DNA from: Symsagittifera roscoffensis
Lineage: Eukaryota; Xenacoelomorpha; Acoela; Convolutidae
Length of the DNA stretch: 64,000 nucleotides
Assembly (NCBI RefSeq): GCF_963678635.1
Contig: NC_087064.1
Coordinates: 20,572,509-20,636,508, forward strand
Direction of reading: 5' to 3'
Part shown: in pieces, positions 21,301-33,199 of the stretch
How the letters are laid out: each line of letters opens with the position of its first letter
Numbering within the stretch: position 1 is the stretch's first letter
The notes under the pieces: model-generated
Told to the model about the DNA's origin: nothing
The model's input: only the letters and a program-made list of their open reading frames with translations
Database searches by the model: none
Position numbers and translations under genes: made by a program

Positions 21301-24300
21301 ATCAATGAAGGGGTTTATATGCTTGATAGTGGAGGAGAGGCGGGTTCAGCCTACTGGATAAATCAGATCTTACACGGAGTGTCGATTTCCAGGAGTTAAG
21401 GATGAGGGAAAAATAAGTGTACTTCAGTTTCATGACTTAAAAGAGAAGAAAAACTGCAATTATCATCATGATTAATACGAATTGTTTTTATTTGCATTGC
21501 TCCTCTCTTTTCCAGGTGGTGTTCAAGTGTGATAACTTCCAGAAGTGTGGCAGTTTCAAAGTGAGGGGTGCTCTGAATGCAGTGATGCTGCTGAAAGAGA
21601 GGCAGCCACAAGTGAAAACTGTCGTCACTCATAGCAGCGGCAATTTCGCGCAAGCACTTGGTAAATGTTAGAGATATACCCCCTGATGTCATTGCACTGC
21701 AATCTTCACTCTTTTTTCCTTGAACATTTTGTCCACAGGACTCTTTGGACTCAATAAACTGGTGGTACCTTGATTCATAAAGAATTTAAAAGCCGTAGTG
21801 TCTCTTGCACGCTTAGCCTGGTGGTAACGAATACACCTGGGACGGCAAAGGTCCTGGGTATGAATCTGATCAAGACCCGTTTTTTCCAAACGGTAATTGT
21901 TCCGGTTGAAAATTTTTTTATTTATCTGCTTATGTTTTGTCGTCTTAGTTGCCACATCTAGAAATTGTTCATTTTAGCCGTAAAAAAACTTAACTGCAGT
22001 TAGTTTTGACATTTAAAAGATCCGGACGAATCGAAGTCTGCTTTCACATTGGTTGTAAATTAACCAGCTCGATATGTTAAACTTACACTTTTTTCCATCT
22101 TTTTCGGCTTAATAAATTTCGGGCTTATTAATATCGATTTAGTGGCCTCTTATTGCGTCATTACGTCCAGAAAAAAGTTTTTGTGCGCGTGTATGAGCTC
22201 TGACGGGAAAATTGACTTGACATTTTTTATAAATTAAGAATTTTTTTGAATTTCTTTTCGGCATGAAAGGTTTTTTTTTCAGGTTTTTTCGTCTTTGTTA
22301 CAGCTTGGTAATTATAAATTTTAATCCAAACAACCATGCGGTGCATCTGGTGTAGAGTTAAAACAACTGCTTGAGATAGCAAAGATTTGCGGTTCGAATC
22401 CGGCCGCGACCTTTTTTGCAAACTGGAGTTTTTGTGCTTTTTCGGTTTATCGTCCGTCTGTTTATTTTTGTCGGCTTAGTTCCAGAAACTCGATGATTCA
22501 ACTTTATCACAATTTGCGGTAACCCCCATGCTTGGGACGACAAAGCCCAGGAGATTGATTCCAGTTGAGACTTGTTTTTCTTGCAAAATGAATTTTTTGG
22601 CTTATTTGATTATTGTCTGTCTGCTTAATTTGGTCTGCTTAGTTCCGCAGAAACACTTTTTTTTGAAAGATTGACGTCTGTAAAAGCACTCGCAAAGCTC
22701 TTTGTAGATTTTCTATTTAGGTGCAGGCTATTTTGTTCCGGGTATTTTGGGCTTCTGTTGCAATTTTCATTGACAAAAACGATTTTTCGATTTTTTCCCG
22801 TTTAATTTTCATAACATTCATATTTGTATCGCACGTGGTGCGAAGCTCAGCTTCGCCTCTATGTTAAAGACTGGTTTCATAAATAACGTTTTTGTGACGA
22901 AAATGAAAGTTATATTATAGGCCGTTAATTTTTCAGGAAAGTTTGTTCAAACTCAGTTATGGTGATTTTACGTCTGATTATTATTTAAGCTCCGGTGTTA
23001 AATTCGTTTCTTTGCTAAGGTCAAGTTTTTTAAAAATTTACAGTTATTAACTTTTTTAAAATTGTTAAAGCTCAAATTTCAGTTTTTTTGGTGTTTGCTA
23101 GTTTTTTTTACGCTTGCGATTAGCAAGCGTTATCAAACTGGAATGTAGAATTTTTTTTCGGGTTAACAACTTGTTTAAACGAATCACTTCAATCACTTGT
23201 ATCTTAGTTCATAATGAACTCAAACTTCTATGCGATTCCGGAAGTCAGCCTGGAGGTAGAGAATACGCCTGGAACGGCAGAGGTCGTGGGTTCGAATCTG
23301 ACCAGGAGCTGTTTTTTTTTTTCAAATAGGAATTATTCCTTTTAAAAAATTGTCGGCTGATAGTTTATCTTCTGATGATTTGTCCGCTTATTTATCACAT
23401 GGTAGAATTGATTTTTTTAACGTAATTATCAATGCAGTTGCTTTTAGTGTTTTGAATAACTTATGCATTTTTTATTTTTACTAGCCTTCACTTCGTATAT
23501 TTTCGCTTAAAAATTTTATTTGGCTTACATGATTTCTACTTATTTTTATCGGCTAACTAAGTTGTGTTCCAATGCTTATTTAAAATTCAAATGTGTTGCT
23601 CGGCATGTTTCTTAAATTACTAGTTTGATAAAAAAACTTCAATTATGAAAAATATGGGATTGGGTTTTTTATTTTATTCTTTTTGAGACGTCTTGAAACT
23701 TTTTTCTTCCTTTTTGCAAATATTTAATTTTTTTTAAAACTCTTTTCTACCAATTTTCAAAAAAAGTATATTAATGGAAAGACTTCCTACTACTTTTTGT
23801 GCCTGCAAACTACCATATTCTCTTTTTTTATTTACTTTACCCTCTATCTACACCCTTCGAAAATTCTGTTTCCGACCCATATTTTTTTCTCGTTTTCTCA
23901 AAAACTACCCTAGCAAATTAGATTGTGGGTTCAATGGAGATAACAGGTTATTGGAAGCTCCCCTGCATTAGCGGCCACTCACAAAGTTATCGTCCTCGGA
24001 AAATTCAATTTTTTGATTTTTTTGACTGTTTTTTTAAACTTCTTGAATTTTCTCGAAAACTACCCTCCTATATCCTAGATTTTGGAATCAATCCAAAAAT
24101 TGGGTTGTGGGAATGCAAATGTGACAACGCTCAATTTTTTTTGACACAAAAACTTAAGGCCCTCGGAAAAGTCAATATTTTTTGACCATTTTAAGAATTT
24201 TTTGCCTTTTTTGAGAATTACCTTTCCAAATCTGAAATTTTGAGAGCAAAGCGAAATTACAGGTTCCTTGAATCTCTTCTGCATAAGCGGCTATGCCAAT

Positions 24301-27300
24301 TTTTTCTGACAAACAGCTATAATTTTCGGAAAAGGTTAATTTCGTTTTCTTTTACTCTTTTAAACTTTTTGACTTTATTCAAAAATAAATCAAAATTTTT
24401 CTCACAAATCTGAGTTTCTGGTTTCAATAGAAGTTACAGGCATTGTGAATCTCTTCTGCATAAACAGCTACGCTTAAATGGTTTAAAAGAAAGAAATTTT
24501 GATTCTCGGAGAAGTCAAATTTCATGTCTTTGTGAAATCATATTTGTGGTCCTTGAAGTCAGGTTTAAGGCATCAAGGTTTGAATTGAATTAACAGTTTG
24601 TTGAAAGCCTAGCTTTATATATAGCTGCATTAACGTTTTTTTAGAAAAAAAGTAATTGCTTTGAAAATTTTTTGAAACTTTGACTTTTTTTGGAAATTTT
24701 TAAACTTTTCTTCAAAACTACCCTGCCAGTTCTCAGGTTAAGTGGTGATTCCGGTTTTGGGAAATTTGTTTGCTGAAGTAGCCTGGGCGTACTTTTAGCA
24801 GAAAAATAGTTGTGGTCATCAAAAGTGGATTTTTTGAACTTCTCATTGTTTTGTGGAATCTTTTTGACAAAATTGGCTAATTTTTTTTCTGCATAAACAG
24901 CCAATCTTATTTTTTAAAACAAAAAGCTATGATTCTCAAATGTCAACTATCTGATTTGTTGAAATCTTTTTTGGATATATCTCGATAACTATCTCGCCAA
25001 ATCTGATATCATAGTTTTAATTGACGCAACAGGTTGTTGCAAGCCTACCCTGATTTTCTGCTAAGCCCATTTTATTCGAGAAAAAAGTTCTGGCCTTAAA
25101 ACAAATGAAAGTTTTGAATCTTTGACAGTTTTTTGGAAGTTTTTTTTTTTACTCTTAAATTACTGTGCCAATTGTTAGGTTAAGTATTTAATCGAGAAAC
25201 TCAATTTTGGGAATATTCTTTTGCTATACCGGCTACTACCTTCTTTTAGCAGAAAAAAATTACGGATTTCTGAAAGTCTAGTTTTCGAACATAGACCGTT
25301 TTTTGAATTTTTTAATAACTACCACATCAAATCTGAGATGAAGGGTTCAACCGAAAGAACTGTTTGCGATAATTTTTCTACCGATTATGCGACTACCTGT
25401 TTTTGTTATATAAATGTTACGTCCTTGGGAAGATTGCAATCTATTTATCTATATCTATCTATACTATATTTAAAGCTATACTATATTTAAATGCGAGTGA
25501 CAGCTATCTCCCATGTTTAAGCATAATACTTTTGCATGTTTAACGAAAGAATTTTTTCATATTTAAGCTATATCATATATTGCAATGCTTAAGAAAATTT
25601 TTAAATTAGTTTTCCGCAAGGTCATTAATTTTACAGTAATTTTTTTTTCGAAGCCAAGTTAAGTCTGTCTGTCTGTAAACCTGCTTTTTTAATTAATTAC
25701 ATTATGCCTATCTACCCGTCTCCTGATTTATTAATTTACATCTTTTATCTATCTGTCTATTAAATATTTCAATGCGGGCTTCACTATCTCGCCATGTTTA
25801 AGCTTTTTTAACGTATTATTTTTGCATAAATAAAAGAATTTTTTCATGTTTAAGCTATATCGTATATTGCAATGGTTGAGGTTTTCAATTTTCCAGTTTA
25901 AAGTCAGTGTTTATTTCAATAAGTTTCAAATTAGCAACCCAATAGTGGGATGTTGTCAGAGTTTTCTCAGGTTTTGCGATTCTGGCCTCCATATATGAAT
26001 AACCAAATCCTTTTAGTTTACGATATAGGCAATTTTCTAGATTTTTCAAAAATTTCTAAAGTTTAATTGAAAAAAGTTTCTCAATTTTTGAATTTCTTAA
26101 CGTATAGTTGGGTGCTATCGGGGTACTCTCAGGGGTTGCGAATCTTGCCTCCACTTCTCACTTCTCAAATCCGTGTAGTTTTCGAGATATGACGTTTTTT
26201 TATGATTTTTCAAAAAATTTTCAAAAACTTAGATTTTAAAAAATTCCAAAACGTTGATGATTTCGATCCTGTTGTTGGATATTGTGAGGGTACTCTCAGG
26301 GGTTGCGAAACTTGCCTCTGAAAATGGCTGCTGAAATCCTTGTAGTTTTCGAGAAGTGACGTTTTTTTTAAGATTTTCTCAAAATTTTTCAGAAAACTTA
26401 GATATAAAAATCTTCGCAAAATTTGATATTCCCATCTCTGTTTTGAGTCTCTGTCAGGGTACTCTCAGGAGTTGCGAGTTTTGCCTCCAAATATGACTGC
26501 TCAAATCACTGTAGTTTTCGAGATATGACGTTTTTCATTATTTTCTCCGAAATTTTTTGAAAAAAACTTAGATGTTAAAAAATTCCAAAACTTTGAAGCT
26601 CTCAATCCTATTATTGGAATCTGTGAGGGTACTCTCAGGTGGTTGCGAATCTTGCCTCTGAAAATGGCTGCTCAAATTCTTGTAGTTTTTGAGATATGAT
26701 GTTCTTTAGGATTTTCTCAAAATTTTTCAAAAGAATTCAGATATAAAAAATTTCACAAAACTTAAAAATGCCATCTGTCAGGGTGTTCTCCGGAGACGCG
26801 AATTTTGCCTCCTAATATGACTGCTCTAATTCTTGTAGTTTTCAAAAGATGACTTTTTTAATGATTTTTCAAAAATTTTCAAAAAAACTTCCTAACCTGT
26901 AGTTGGGGGTGTCAGAGTAATCTCAGGGGTTGCGACTTCAGCCTCCAATTAAGAATGGCCAATTTTTTTTTAATTTAAGGGAAACGACGATTTATGTGTT
27001 TTTTTTCGGAAATTTTTAGAAAAGTCATATTACAAAATAATTCACAAAAGTAAAATTCCCAACCCTGTAGTTGTGTGCTGCCAGAGTACTGTCAAAGATT
27101 GCGAATTTTGCCTTCAAACAAGACTGCTCAAATCTCAGTAGTTTTTGAGATGTGACAATTTTTCTGGTCTTCAAAAATTTTTTTTTAGAAAACTGAAGGT
27201 TGAAGTTTCTCAAAATTTCACAATGCTGTACCTGGGTACTGAAGAATTTTCTCAGGAGTTGCAAATCTTGCTTCCAAATGCGACTGCTCAATTGCTTTAA

Positions 27301-30300
27301 GTTTCCCCAGATATGGCATTTTTAGTTCCTTTTTGATTTTTTCAAAGTACTTCGATAAAGTTTCTTAAAGTTTTATGGTTTTTCGAAATTTGTAAAAAAA
27401 AACTTGAATGAAAAACTTTGCAAAATTTATAATTACGATCCCTGTAATTAGGTGCTGTCAGAGTACACTCAAAGAATGCAGATCTTAATTCCAATATATG
27501 TGATTTATTATGAGTACCCGAGGTGCGTTACGCGCTAGTATCTAAGAAGTTTTTTTGCTCTTTTCATGTATTTAAAAGAAACAACTAAAGTTTTGAGCTG
27601 ATTCCTATTTTTGAAACTATCCATTGCATACCGCATCAGTAAAACAAACTCAAATAGTGTCAAACACATACCTCCAGCTTTAGCTGGCCCATATTATATT
27701 TTAATGAGACAAACGATAATTTTGGTTCACCTAGTTTTTTTTACCTATGTTTTTTATGTTTGTGTAGTATAACAAGTAGTACAACGCTCTGTTTCGCCTG
27801 TGTTTGAAAGCTAAGTTATTAAATAGATTTTATGAAGTTAAATTTTTCGCAATTTGACTTCTGATTTCTTTTGAAGTGGTATTCAAAAATGTATTTGGTA
27901 CTCGTTTAGAAGTATGGTCCCGATGTTTTTGATGAGTCCCATTTAAAAGCTCGTTTAGAAGTGTGGTCCCGCCAGACCACTTCAAGTATACTTAAAATAC
28001 GCAAGTGGACAAAAACAAAAGAAAACTTTTAAACATTTCTTTGTTATGTTTGCCACTTATATTTTCTTTAAAACGGAATTATCAAAAAGAAAAAATCACT
28101 GAAAAAACCAAAAAAAAACTTTAAAAACTTCTATGTCTGACGTTTACATGGGACGATTGGTAGCTTTACGGGACCATACTTCTAAACGAGGTTTTTAATG
28201 AGATCATACTTCTAAATGAGTACGATAATTTTTTTTCGGATCGGTTGGATTTGATGAAAAAAAGATTAATCATAAAGTTTCGAATTTCAAAAATTTTTCA
28301 CGTGATATACTTTGTCCGAGTTTCGAATGTTAAAAAGGTTGTAAAAATAGGATGTTTTTTCTTGTTTCCGTTCATTGGTACGTTTTCTACTGTATGTATA
28401 TTTATGCTTTTTTGTCGTTTTTGTGGTTTTTTTTGCTGTTTCGTGCTTCGTTGAAATGTCTAAACTGCATGACAATTTTCGTTTAATTATAGCTATTTTT
28501 CTGCTACCTTGTATTTATTTGTAAATCAGGTTTGAAATATGTAAATTTTCACCAGTGGTCTTGTGCTTAAATCAGTGTTATAGTTAAGCAAACGTTAGTT
28601 TTAATCCTGTGGTCATCAAAAATTATTATTTTGCAGTTATACTTTGGTTCAAGGCTTGATCGCTATTATTTTTAAGTGTGCTGATTCAAAGATGTATATA
28701 TTTTTTTGCCTTTTTAGTGTAATACAATATTGTTTTTGCTTTCCTCTTTAGTGCAAAAAATATGTGAGCTGAATTATATTTGAACAATTTTTGAAATTAT
28801 TTTTGTTTAGTTGTGGCTGCAAGTGATTCGTATCAATTAATTGCTTGATTTTGACTCGTTTTTTTTTCGAGTGCGTTTGATTCTGCTCAACTGATATCTA
28901 TAAAACTTCTATCGGCTTATTTTTGGCGTGGCTTCAACTGCCCCAGATTCAATCAGTTCTGTGTATGGGTGAAAGTAATTGCAAATTTTCTTCACCGCAA
29001 TCAATTGTTACTAATCTGGTAATTACCATTGGCATAGGCAAGGGTATTGCAATTGGGTACTAGACTTTTTTGCCCGTGAACAACTTGTCCACAGGTTTTC
29101 ATGCAGTATATGAACGACATGCATGCAGTATAATTGACATGTATATAAACGACATACATGCAGTATATGCTCCCTATTTGAGCTCATTGGTCTATTACTC
29201 CCATTGTGCATCCTTATAAGTGTTTTTCCAATAAATCCCAGCTCAAAACTTTTAAATAATATTTTTTTGGTATTCAATGATTCTTCGACTTCGTCTTAAT
29301 CGGTTTTTTTTTGTCGGATTAGTTTCCGCTTTAATTTTGCAAGCAACTACCTCGCTCATTTGAATGTTATTTATAGAGGTTAGAAGTCTAAATAATTTTT
29401 CGAACTTAAAATTGTAAGCTTACATACATTTTTTCATTGAACAGTTTTGACCAAATTTATCGCCTTTATCAATACTTTTTTCCAATAATTTGGTCACTGT
29501 TTCCTTCATTTATTAAATACTTTTTTTAATTTTCCAGATGTTTAATCTTCACAGTTTTCTGGTATTTTTACACGCCAGAATTTTTTGGTAGAAAAACAAG
29601 TTAAGAATTTTTTGTTATAAATTTTTTGAAATCAATTTTCAGTTTTTTTTTAATTTATGGTTTCTGATTTTTTTTTTGTACTAAAAATACGTGAAGTTAG
29701 TTTTAGGTTTATTTAATTTGGTTTGTTTTGGGTTAATAAAATTTTTTTTGGAATCGATTTAACAGCGTACTGTTTTGATATGTCAAAATTATTTGAAAAA
29801 CATTCATAAAATCCGAAAAAAAACATGAATTTCCGTATTTTCTTATTTCATTTACGGGCGTGTTTTTTTGTTATCTTGTTTATCAACTTTTCATATTTGA
29901 TAAATTTGATCTCTTTGGGATGTTTTTGTAGATGTTAAAAATTGCTTTACGTTTTCTGGAAGTTATTTTTGATAATTGGTTTTCAATTTAGTTTTTCATT
30001 TTAATCCTAGTTTACAGCAAGCAACAGATAAGGCTTTTTCTTATCCTAAAGTTTGCCTGTAGGACATACAGGTTGTTTGTTTGTATGGTTTTAAGCAAAG
30101 TTTTTGAATTCAATCACGAGTTTTGAGATCATTTGACCGAGTTTTTTTTCTTATCGTTTCCATCTAGTTGTTTTGAGAGAGAAATGAATGGAGTTTGTGT
30201 TGCCCGAATGATTCTAATGTTTTAGTTAAATGGTTTCTATAATTGTTTTTTTATATATTTTAGCCTACGATTTTTTCAATACATTTATTTTTTTTTTGTT

Positions 30301-32135
30301 TTTGTTTGAGACCTATCTTTTTAACTTATGCTTTGCATTTCTATCGCAAGTGGTGCGAAGCTCAGCTTCGCCTCTGTGTTTATGTGTTTCATGTGCAACT
30401 GATTGTTAAATTATGATTTGAGCTATTCGCAGAGGTTTCCTTTGTCTCTAACTAAATTTGGCATTATTGAGTGATAATTTAGAAGTTGGAGGTTTTCCTA
30501 TAGAAAATGTGATATTTATTTTATCAGTTCACTTTGCCAACCCCAGAGCAGTCTTTTTTTCTTTCTATCGAAGTGTCAATATTACGGGCACAAATATTTC
30601 AAATTATTTGTTATTCAGGCTGAACAGATTGTTGAGCCTTTTGGTATATTTCAGCTTTTAAAATGTAGCTCTCAAAATTTTTTTTTCAGCATACGCGGCC
30701 CAACTGAACAACCTGTCGTGTCACGTGGTATGTCCCTCGAACACGGTGCAGGCGAAGAAGGATGCGGCTCGGGAGTACGGGGCAGAGGTGACAGAGTGTG
30801 AACCTACTGAAGAGGCGCGTGAACAGACTGCTCAGCGGGTCATCCGAGACACCGAAGGAGCTGTGTTTGTGCACCCATATGCCCACGCAGATATCATATG
30901 CGGACAGGCTAGTGCAATGTTTTCAATTTGAACATAGGGAAAAATAAAAGAGTAAAATATAATTTAATCGGTAGATTTTCAAAAGAACATTTTAGAATGA
31001 TTTAGGAAGAGCTAAACCCATACACGATAAAGTTGCAGCGAAATAAATTTTTTTTAAATGAAGGCGACAATAATAATTGATCTTTTTGGTCAATTTTCGA
31101 GAACATTTAATTTATCTAGTTTGTGGATACGATTTGTCAGTCTTTGATACATGACATTGCATTTTATCTTGCTATGAGTCTTCTTGGAATTCTTTTGATA
31201 GGAGACCCGACTTAATATTCCTCCTATCAAATCCATATGACGAACTACCAAAAACTCATTGCTTTTCACGTCGAAATTTTTTCAAAATATTTGATCCTGA
31301 AGTCTGGTTGGCTTGTGTAACTTTCAGTCATTCATTCAGCCCTTCTGCTATTAGGGATTTCTCAATAATATTTTTAATCTGACGTGTCTTTTAGGGAACA
31401 GCTGGACTGGAGATGATTGAACAGGTGGACAAAATAGACGCAGTGCTAGTCCCAGTGGGTGGAGGGGGACTGCTCGCGTAAGTAAACCCTCAGTCTGTAT
31501 ATACTAATTTGAAAATTTGTTAGTTCTAAATTTTTATTTGGTTTTGAAGTGGGATTGGTATGTCGAAATGAGTAGACAGTATCAAAAATAGAAGCCACAC
31601 CAATCACTGTCTCTTTTTTTTCTTTAAAGGTATTGTAAAATGTTTAGTTAATCTCATCACAAGCTAAATATTTGCTCAAATATGGCACCAAGAATAAATA
31701 GCGTTTTGTTTCAGAGGTATTTCGTCGGCCATCAAATACAAATATCCTAATGCCAAAGTCTACGCAGTAGAACCAGACACAGCGGATGATGCCAAAAGAT
31801 CTTTCGACAGCAAGACTCTAATTCGAAATGAAACGTATCCCACAACTATATGCGATGGACTACGCACATCTATGAGTGAAATAACTCTAGCTCATATGCT
31901 TAAACATGTTGATGACGTCATCTTAGTTTCGGATTCTGACACCGCCTCGGCCGCTCGTTTCTTCCTGAGGAGAATGAAAATATGCGTGGAACCATCAGGT
32001 GCAATTGGTGCTGCAGTTTTGATGAACAAAAATAACCTTGAGAAATACTTCAAAAACTGTGAAAACATAGTGATTTTTGTATGCGGTGGAAATTTTGATT
32101 ATCTTCTACAAGCAGATTTAATTAACGATCTTTAG
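18261..32135 (+). CDS. SRR: Serine racemase-like, PLP fold-type II (five exons)
   Basis: Exons 18261-18377, 21516-21660, 30690-30907, 31395-31477 and 31715-32135 join in phase to 328 codons, close to the ~340-residue length of animal serine racemase. The enzyme uses pyridoxal phosphate to racemise or dehydrate L-serine (threonine dehydratase-related) in the cytosol. Visible landmarks: HKTPCLTS near the N-terminus, the PLP-lysine motif CGSFKVRGA, the SSGN loop, the phosphate-binding GGGGLLAG loop, CGQGTAGLE, EPSGAIG and a C-terminal CGGN. The last has Cys where serine racemases usually have Ser contacting the pyridine nitrogen. SSGN is followed by F rather than the usual H. Introns are 3.1, 9.0, 0.49 and 0.24 kb; the third has a GC donor. 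Threonine dehydratase is the main alternative. Confidence 0.9.
18827..18865 (+). mobile_element. Truncated hAT-like MITE end
   Basis: CAGGGGCGGATCTAGGATTT followed by TCTCAAGTGGGGGGG matches the left end of the 6765 MITE and then loses similarity. It lies in intron 1 of the serine racemase-like gene. Confidence 0.7.
18985..19215 (+). mobile_element. Composite tRNA-derived SINE-like repeat, copy 1
   Basis: Starts with a hairpin (GCTTGCGATGAGCAAGC), then GTTATCAAACT, CGGGTTAACAACTTGTT and AATCACTT, then a tRNA-like stretch with A-box-like TAGCCTGGAGCTAACG and a perfect B box GGTTCGAATC at 19155-19164, followed by a T-run. The copy at 23100-23325 aligns throughout. Confidence 0.65.
19700..20660. 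repeat. Degenerate tandem array, ~165-base units
   Basis: At least five diverged units carry the pattern GCTACGCCC, AAGTTATGGCCCTCGGAA, AAGTCAA, TTTTTTGA, TTTGACCGTTTTTT, TTGAAA.CTACC and a GAGAT..TGG.ATCAAT..AA block. Unit starts fall near 19775, 19945, 20115, 20285 and 20450. The same family continues at 23950-25430. AT-rich, non-coding, in intron 1. Confidence 0.6.
21516..21660 (+). CDS. SRR: Serine racemase-like, exon 2 (PLP lysine)
   Basis: Acceptor CTTTTCCAG, donor GTAAAT. It carries VVFKCDNFQKCGSFKVRGA, including the Schiff-base lysine, and HSSGNFAQAL. Leaves in phase 1. Confidence 0.92.
21811..21885 (+). repeat. tRNA-like segment of the same SINE family
   Basis: TTAGCCTGGTGGTAACGAAT, then CCTGGGACGGCAAAGGTCCTG and a B-box variant GGTATGAATC, then a T-run. 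It lacks the upstream hairpin part. Confidence 0.55.
22335..22415 (+). repeat. tRNA-like SINE segment
   Basis: GGTGCATCTGGTGTAGAGTT resembles an A box and D arm, and GGTTCGAATCCGG is a clear B box, followed by a T6 run like a Pol III terminator. Acceptor and T stems pair poorly, so a functional tRNA is unlikely. Confidence 0.5.
22840..22856. repeat. Recurrent hairpin GCGAAGCT-C-AGCTTCGC
   Basis: A perfect 8-bp stem preceded by TATCGCAxGTGGT and followed by CTCT.TGTT. The same block occurs at 30355-30371 and, with changes, near 7215, 13985, 20955, 27785 and 34810, suggesting the end of one dispersed family. A hairpin near a 3' end is reminiscent of Helitrons, but I did not find a CTRR end. 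Confidence 0.45.
23100..23325 (+). mobile_element. Composite tRNA-derived SINE-like repeat, copy 2
   Basis: Same order as the 18985 copy: hairpin CGCTTGCGATTAGCAAGCG, CGGGTTAACAACTTGTT, then AGCCTGGAGGTAGAGAATAC and B box GGTTCGAATC, ending in a T-run. Two copies of one structure support a SINE family with an internal Pol III promoter. Confidence 0.65.
23950..25430. repeat. Degenerate tandem array, same family as 19700-20660
   Basis: About nine diverged units with GCGGCTAcnc, AAGTTATCGTCCTCGGAAAA, GACTGTTTTTTTAAACTTCTTG, TCGAAAACTACCCTCC and CAATC.AA..ACAGGTT. Units start near 23970, 24115, 24290, 24460, 24605, 24775, 24895, 25060 and 25225. Lies in intron 2. Confidence 0.6.
25900..27500. 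repeat. Degenerate minisatellite, ~165-base units
   Basis: About nine units share GGGTACTCTCAGGGGTTGCG, AATCTTGCCTCC, ATATGACTGCTCAAAT and TGTAGTTTTCGAGATATGAC, then an A/T-rich tail with TTTTTCAAAAATTTTC. Copies fall near 25950, 26125, 26285, 26455, 26620, 26780, 26910, 27080 and 27240. Spacing is regular though sequence is diverged. Intron 2 of the serine racemase-like gene. Confidence 0.7.
27898..28223. mobile_element. 326-bp foldback MITE with doubled inverted repeats
   Basis: The left end is GTACTCGTTTAGAAGTATGG with TCCCG, and the right end CATACTTCTAAATGAGTAC. Each side carries the motif twice: internal copies are CTCGTTTAGAAGTGTGGTCC near 27951 and GGGACCATACTTCTAAACGA near 28169. 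Non-coding, in intron 2. Confidence 0.7.
28224..30689. other. Rest of intron 2, nothing recognised
   Basis: T-rich intronic DNA with a short duplication around 29100-29170 (ACGACATACATGCAGTATA-like). The segment ends in the poly-T tract and CAG acceptor of exon 3. No ORF is convincing. Confidence 0.5.
30355..30371. repeat. Recurrent hairpin, second exact copy
   Basis: Identical 17-base hairpin to 22840-22856 with the same flanks, CTATCGCAAGTGGT and CTCTGTGTT. Confidence 0.45.
30690..30907 (+). CDS. SRR: Serine racemase-like, exon 3
   Basis: Acceptor TTTTTTCAG. Encodes YAAQLNNLSCHVVCPSNT and continues to ADIICGQ. The donor after GGACAG is GCTAGT, a GC rather than GT donor, required to keep frame with GTAGLE in exon 4. 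Leaves in phase 0. Confidence 0.9.
31395..31477 (+). CDS. SRR: Serine racemase-like, exon 4 (PLP phosphate loop)
   Basis: Acceptor TCTTTTAG, donor GTAAGT. Encodes GTAGLEMIEQVDKIDAVL and the GGGGLL phosphate-binding loop. Leaves in phase 2. Confidence 0.92.
31715..32135 (+). CDS. SRR: Serine racemase-like, exon 5 (C-terminal)
   Basis: Acceptor TTGTTTCAG. Encodes GISSAIKYKYPNAKVYAVEP, ICDGLRTSMSE, a possible small-domain segment, EPSGAIGAAVL and FVCGGNFD, and ends LINDL with TAG. Confidence 0.93.
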
Positions 32136-33199
32136 TATCTTTTGAAACTGAGTTGCTGTACACAAAAAGTCTTATAGGGTAATGACGATGTCGAGAAAGT
32201 CAGCAGAATTATAAGTCACATTATGGCTGAATGGTTTAAGTTTTTACTCCTGAGAACGTTTCAATTTCAGGAAGAACATCAATCAAAAGGATGTCTGCTA
32301 TCAATCGCCAATAGATTTTAATGCTCATTAATATGCTCATGCAAGTGTTGGCTTCACAAAATTTATACGGGAAGCGATAGAAGATGAAAGTATGGCACGA
32401 ATCTTTTTATTGATTCGATACTGTTGATCGCTCGATTTTTTCCAAAAAAAACTTGAACACATGGGGTTTAGAGGTGTCAAATTAATTTCACTGAGAATCT
32501 AACTTTCATATCGAATGCTTTATGTTGCAATGGTTGGAGATGTTTGTGAAAATACCAATGTTTGTGAATCAAGATTTTTTTGTATTAATCAAGTAGTTTT
32601 TCTCAATTATGTATAGCGTTCTAACGATTTTCAATCATTCATCAAGTAATGATACGATTTCTTTGCAAGGCAGATGTACAACATGTCTGATCAGAGAACA
32701 TTCTGCGCTGACCTTTTCTCAGAACTCAGCACGTCTATGAGTGTTTCTTAAATTCTAATACGTTTCAACGCTGCTCAGTTATAGTTTTCAATTTATCTTA
32801 ACATGCTTTACTGGCAATGAATTTCAGTATTTGAGCATGATATAAAGCATGATATAAAATATTTGAGATCTATTGTATTTGTTCCGACCCCTGACTGTGG
32901 GATTGAATTTTGTCTCTTTCATTTTTATACCCCATTTTTTATGCAAAATAGGATAGCATAAATAATTGTCGGACTGGGCCGCAAGGCATATCATATTTAA
33001 TTGTTTCAATTGTCACTCTTATGAAAATGAAACTAATTATTTTTCGTCAAACGAGTTTTTTTTTATTTTTCGTCAAACTCCGAGTTAGTAACAAAAATCT
33101 AACATCAATTCATGACATCAAAGTTTATTTTTACTCCAAACAACTAATTTTTGTAGCTCCATTTAGCGTTTTATTGGCAACAAAAGTCTTTTAATTTTT
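32136..33199. other. 3' flank of the serine racemase-like gene
   Basis: No gene is supported. No AATAAA was picked out in the first 200 bases after the stop, so the polyadenylation site is not assigned. Confidence 0.4.

Noticed and set aside
22335-22415. Functional tRNA gene
   Set aside because: A and B boxes are good but acceptor and T stems do not pair; it fits a SINE.
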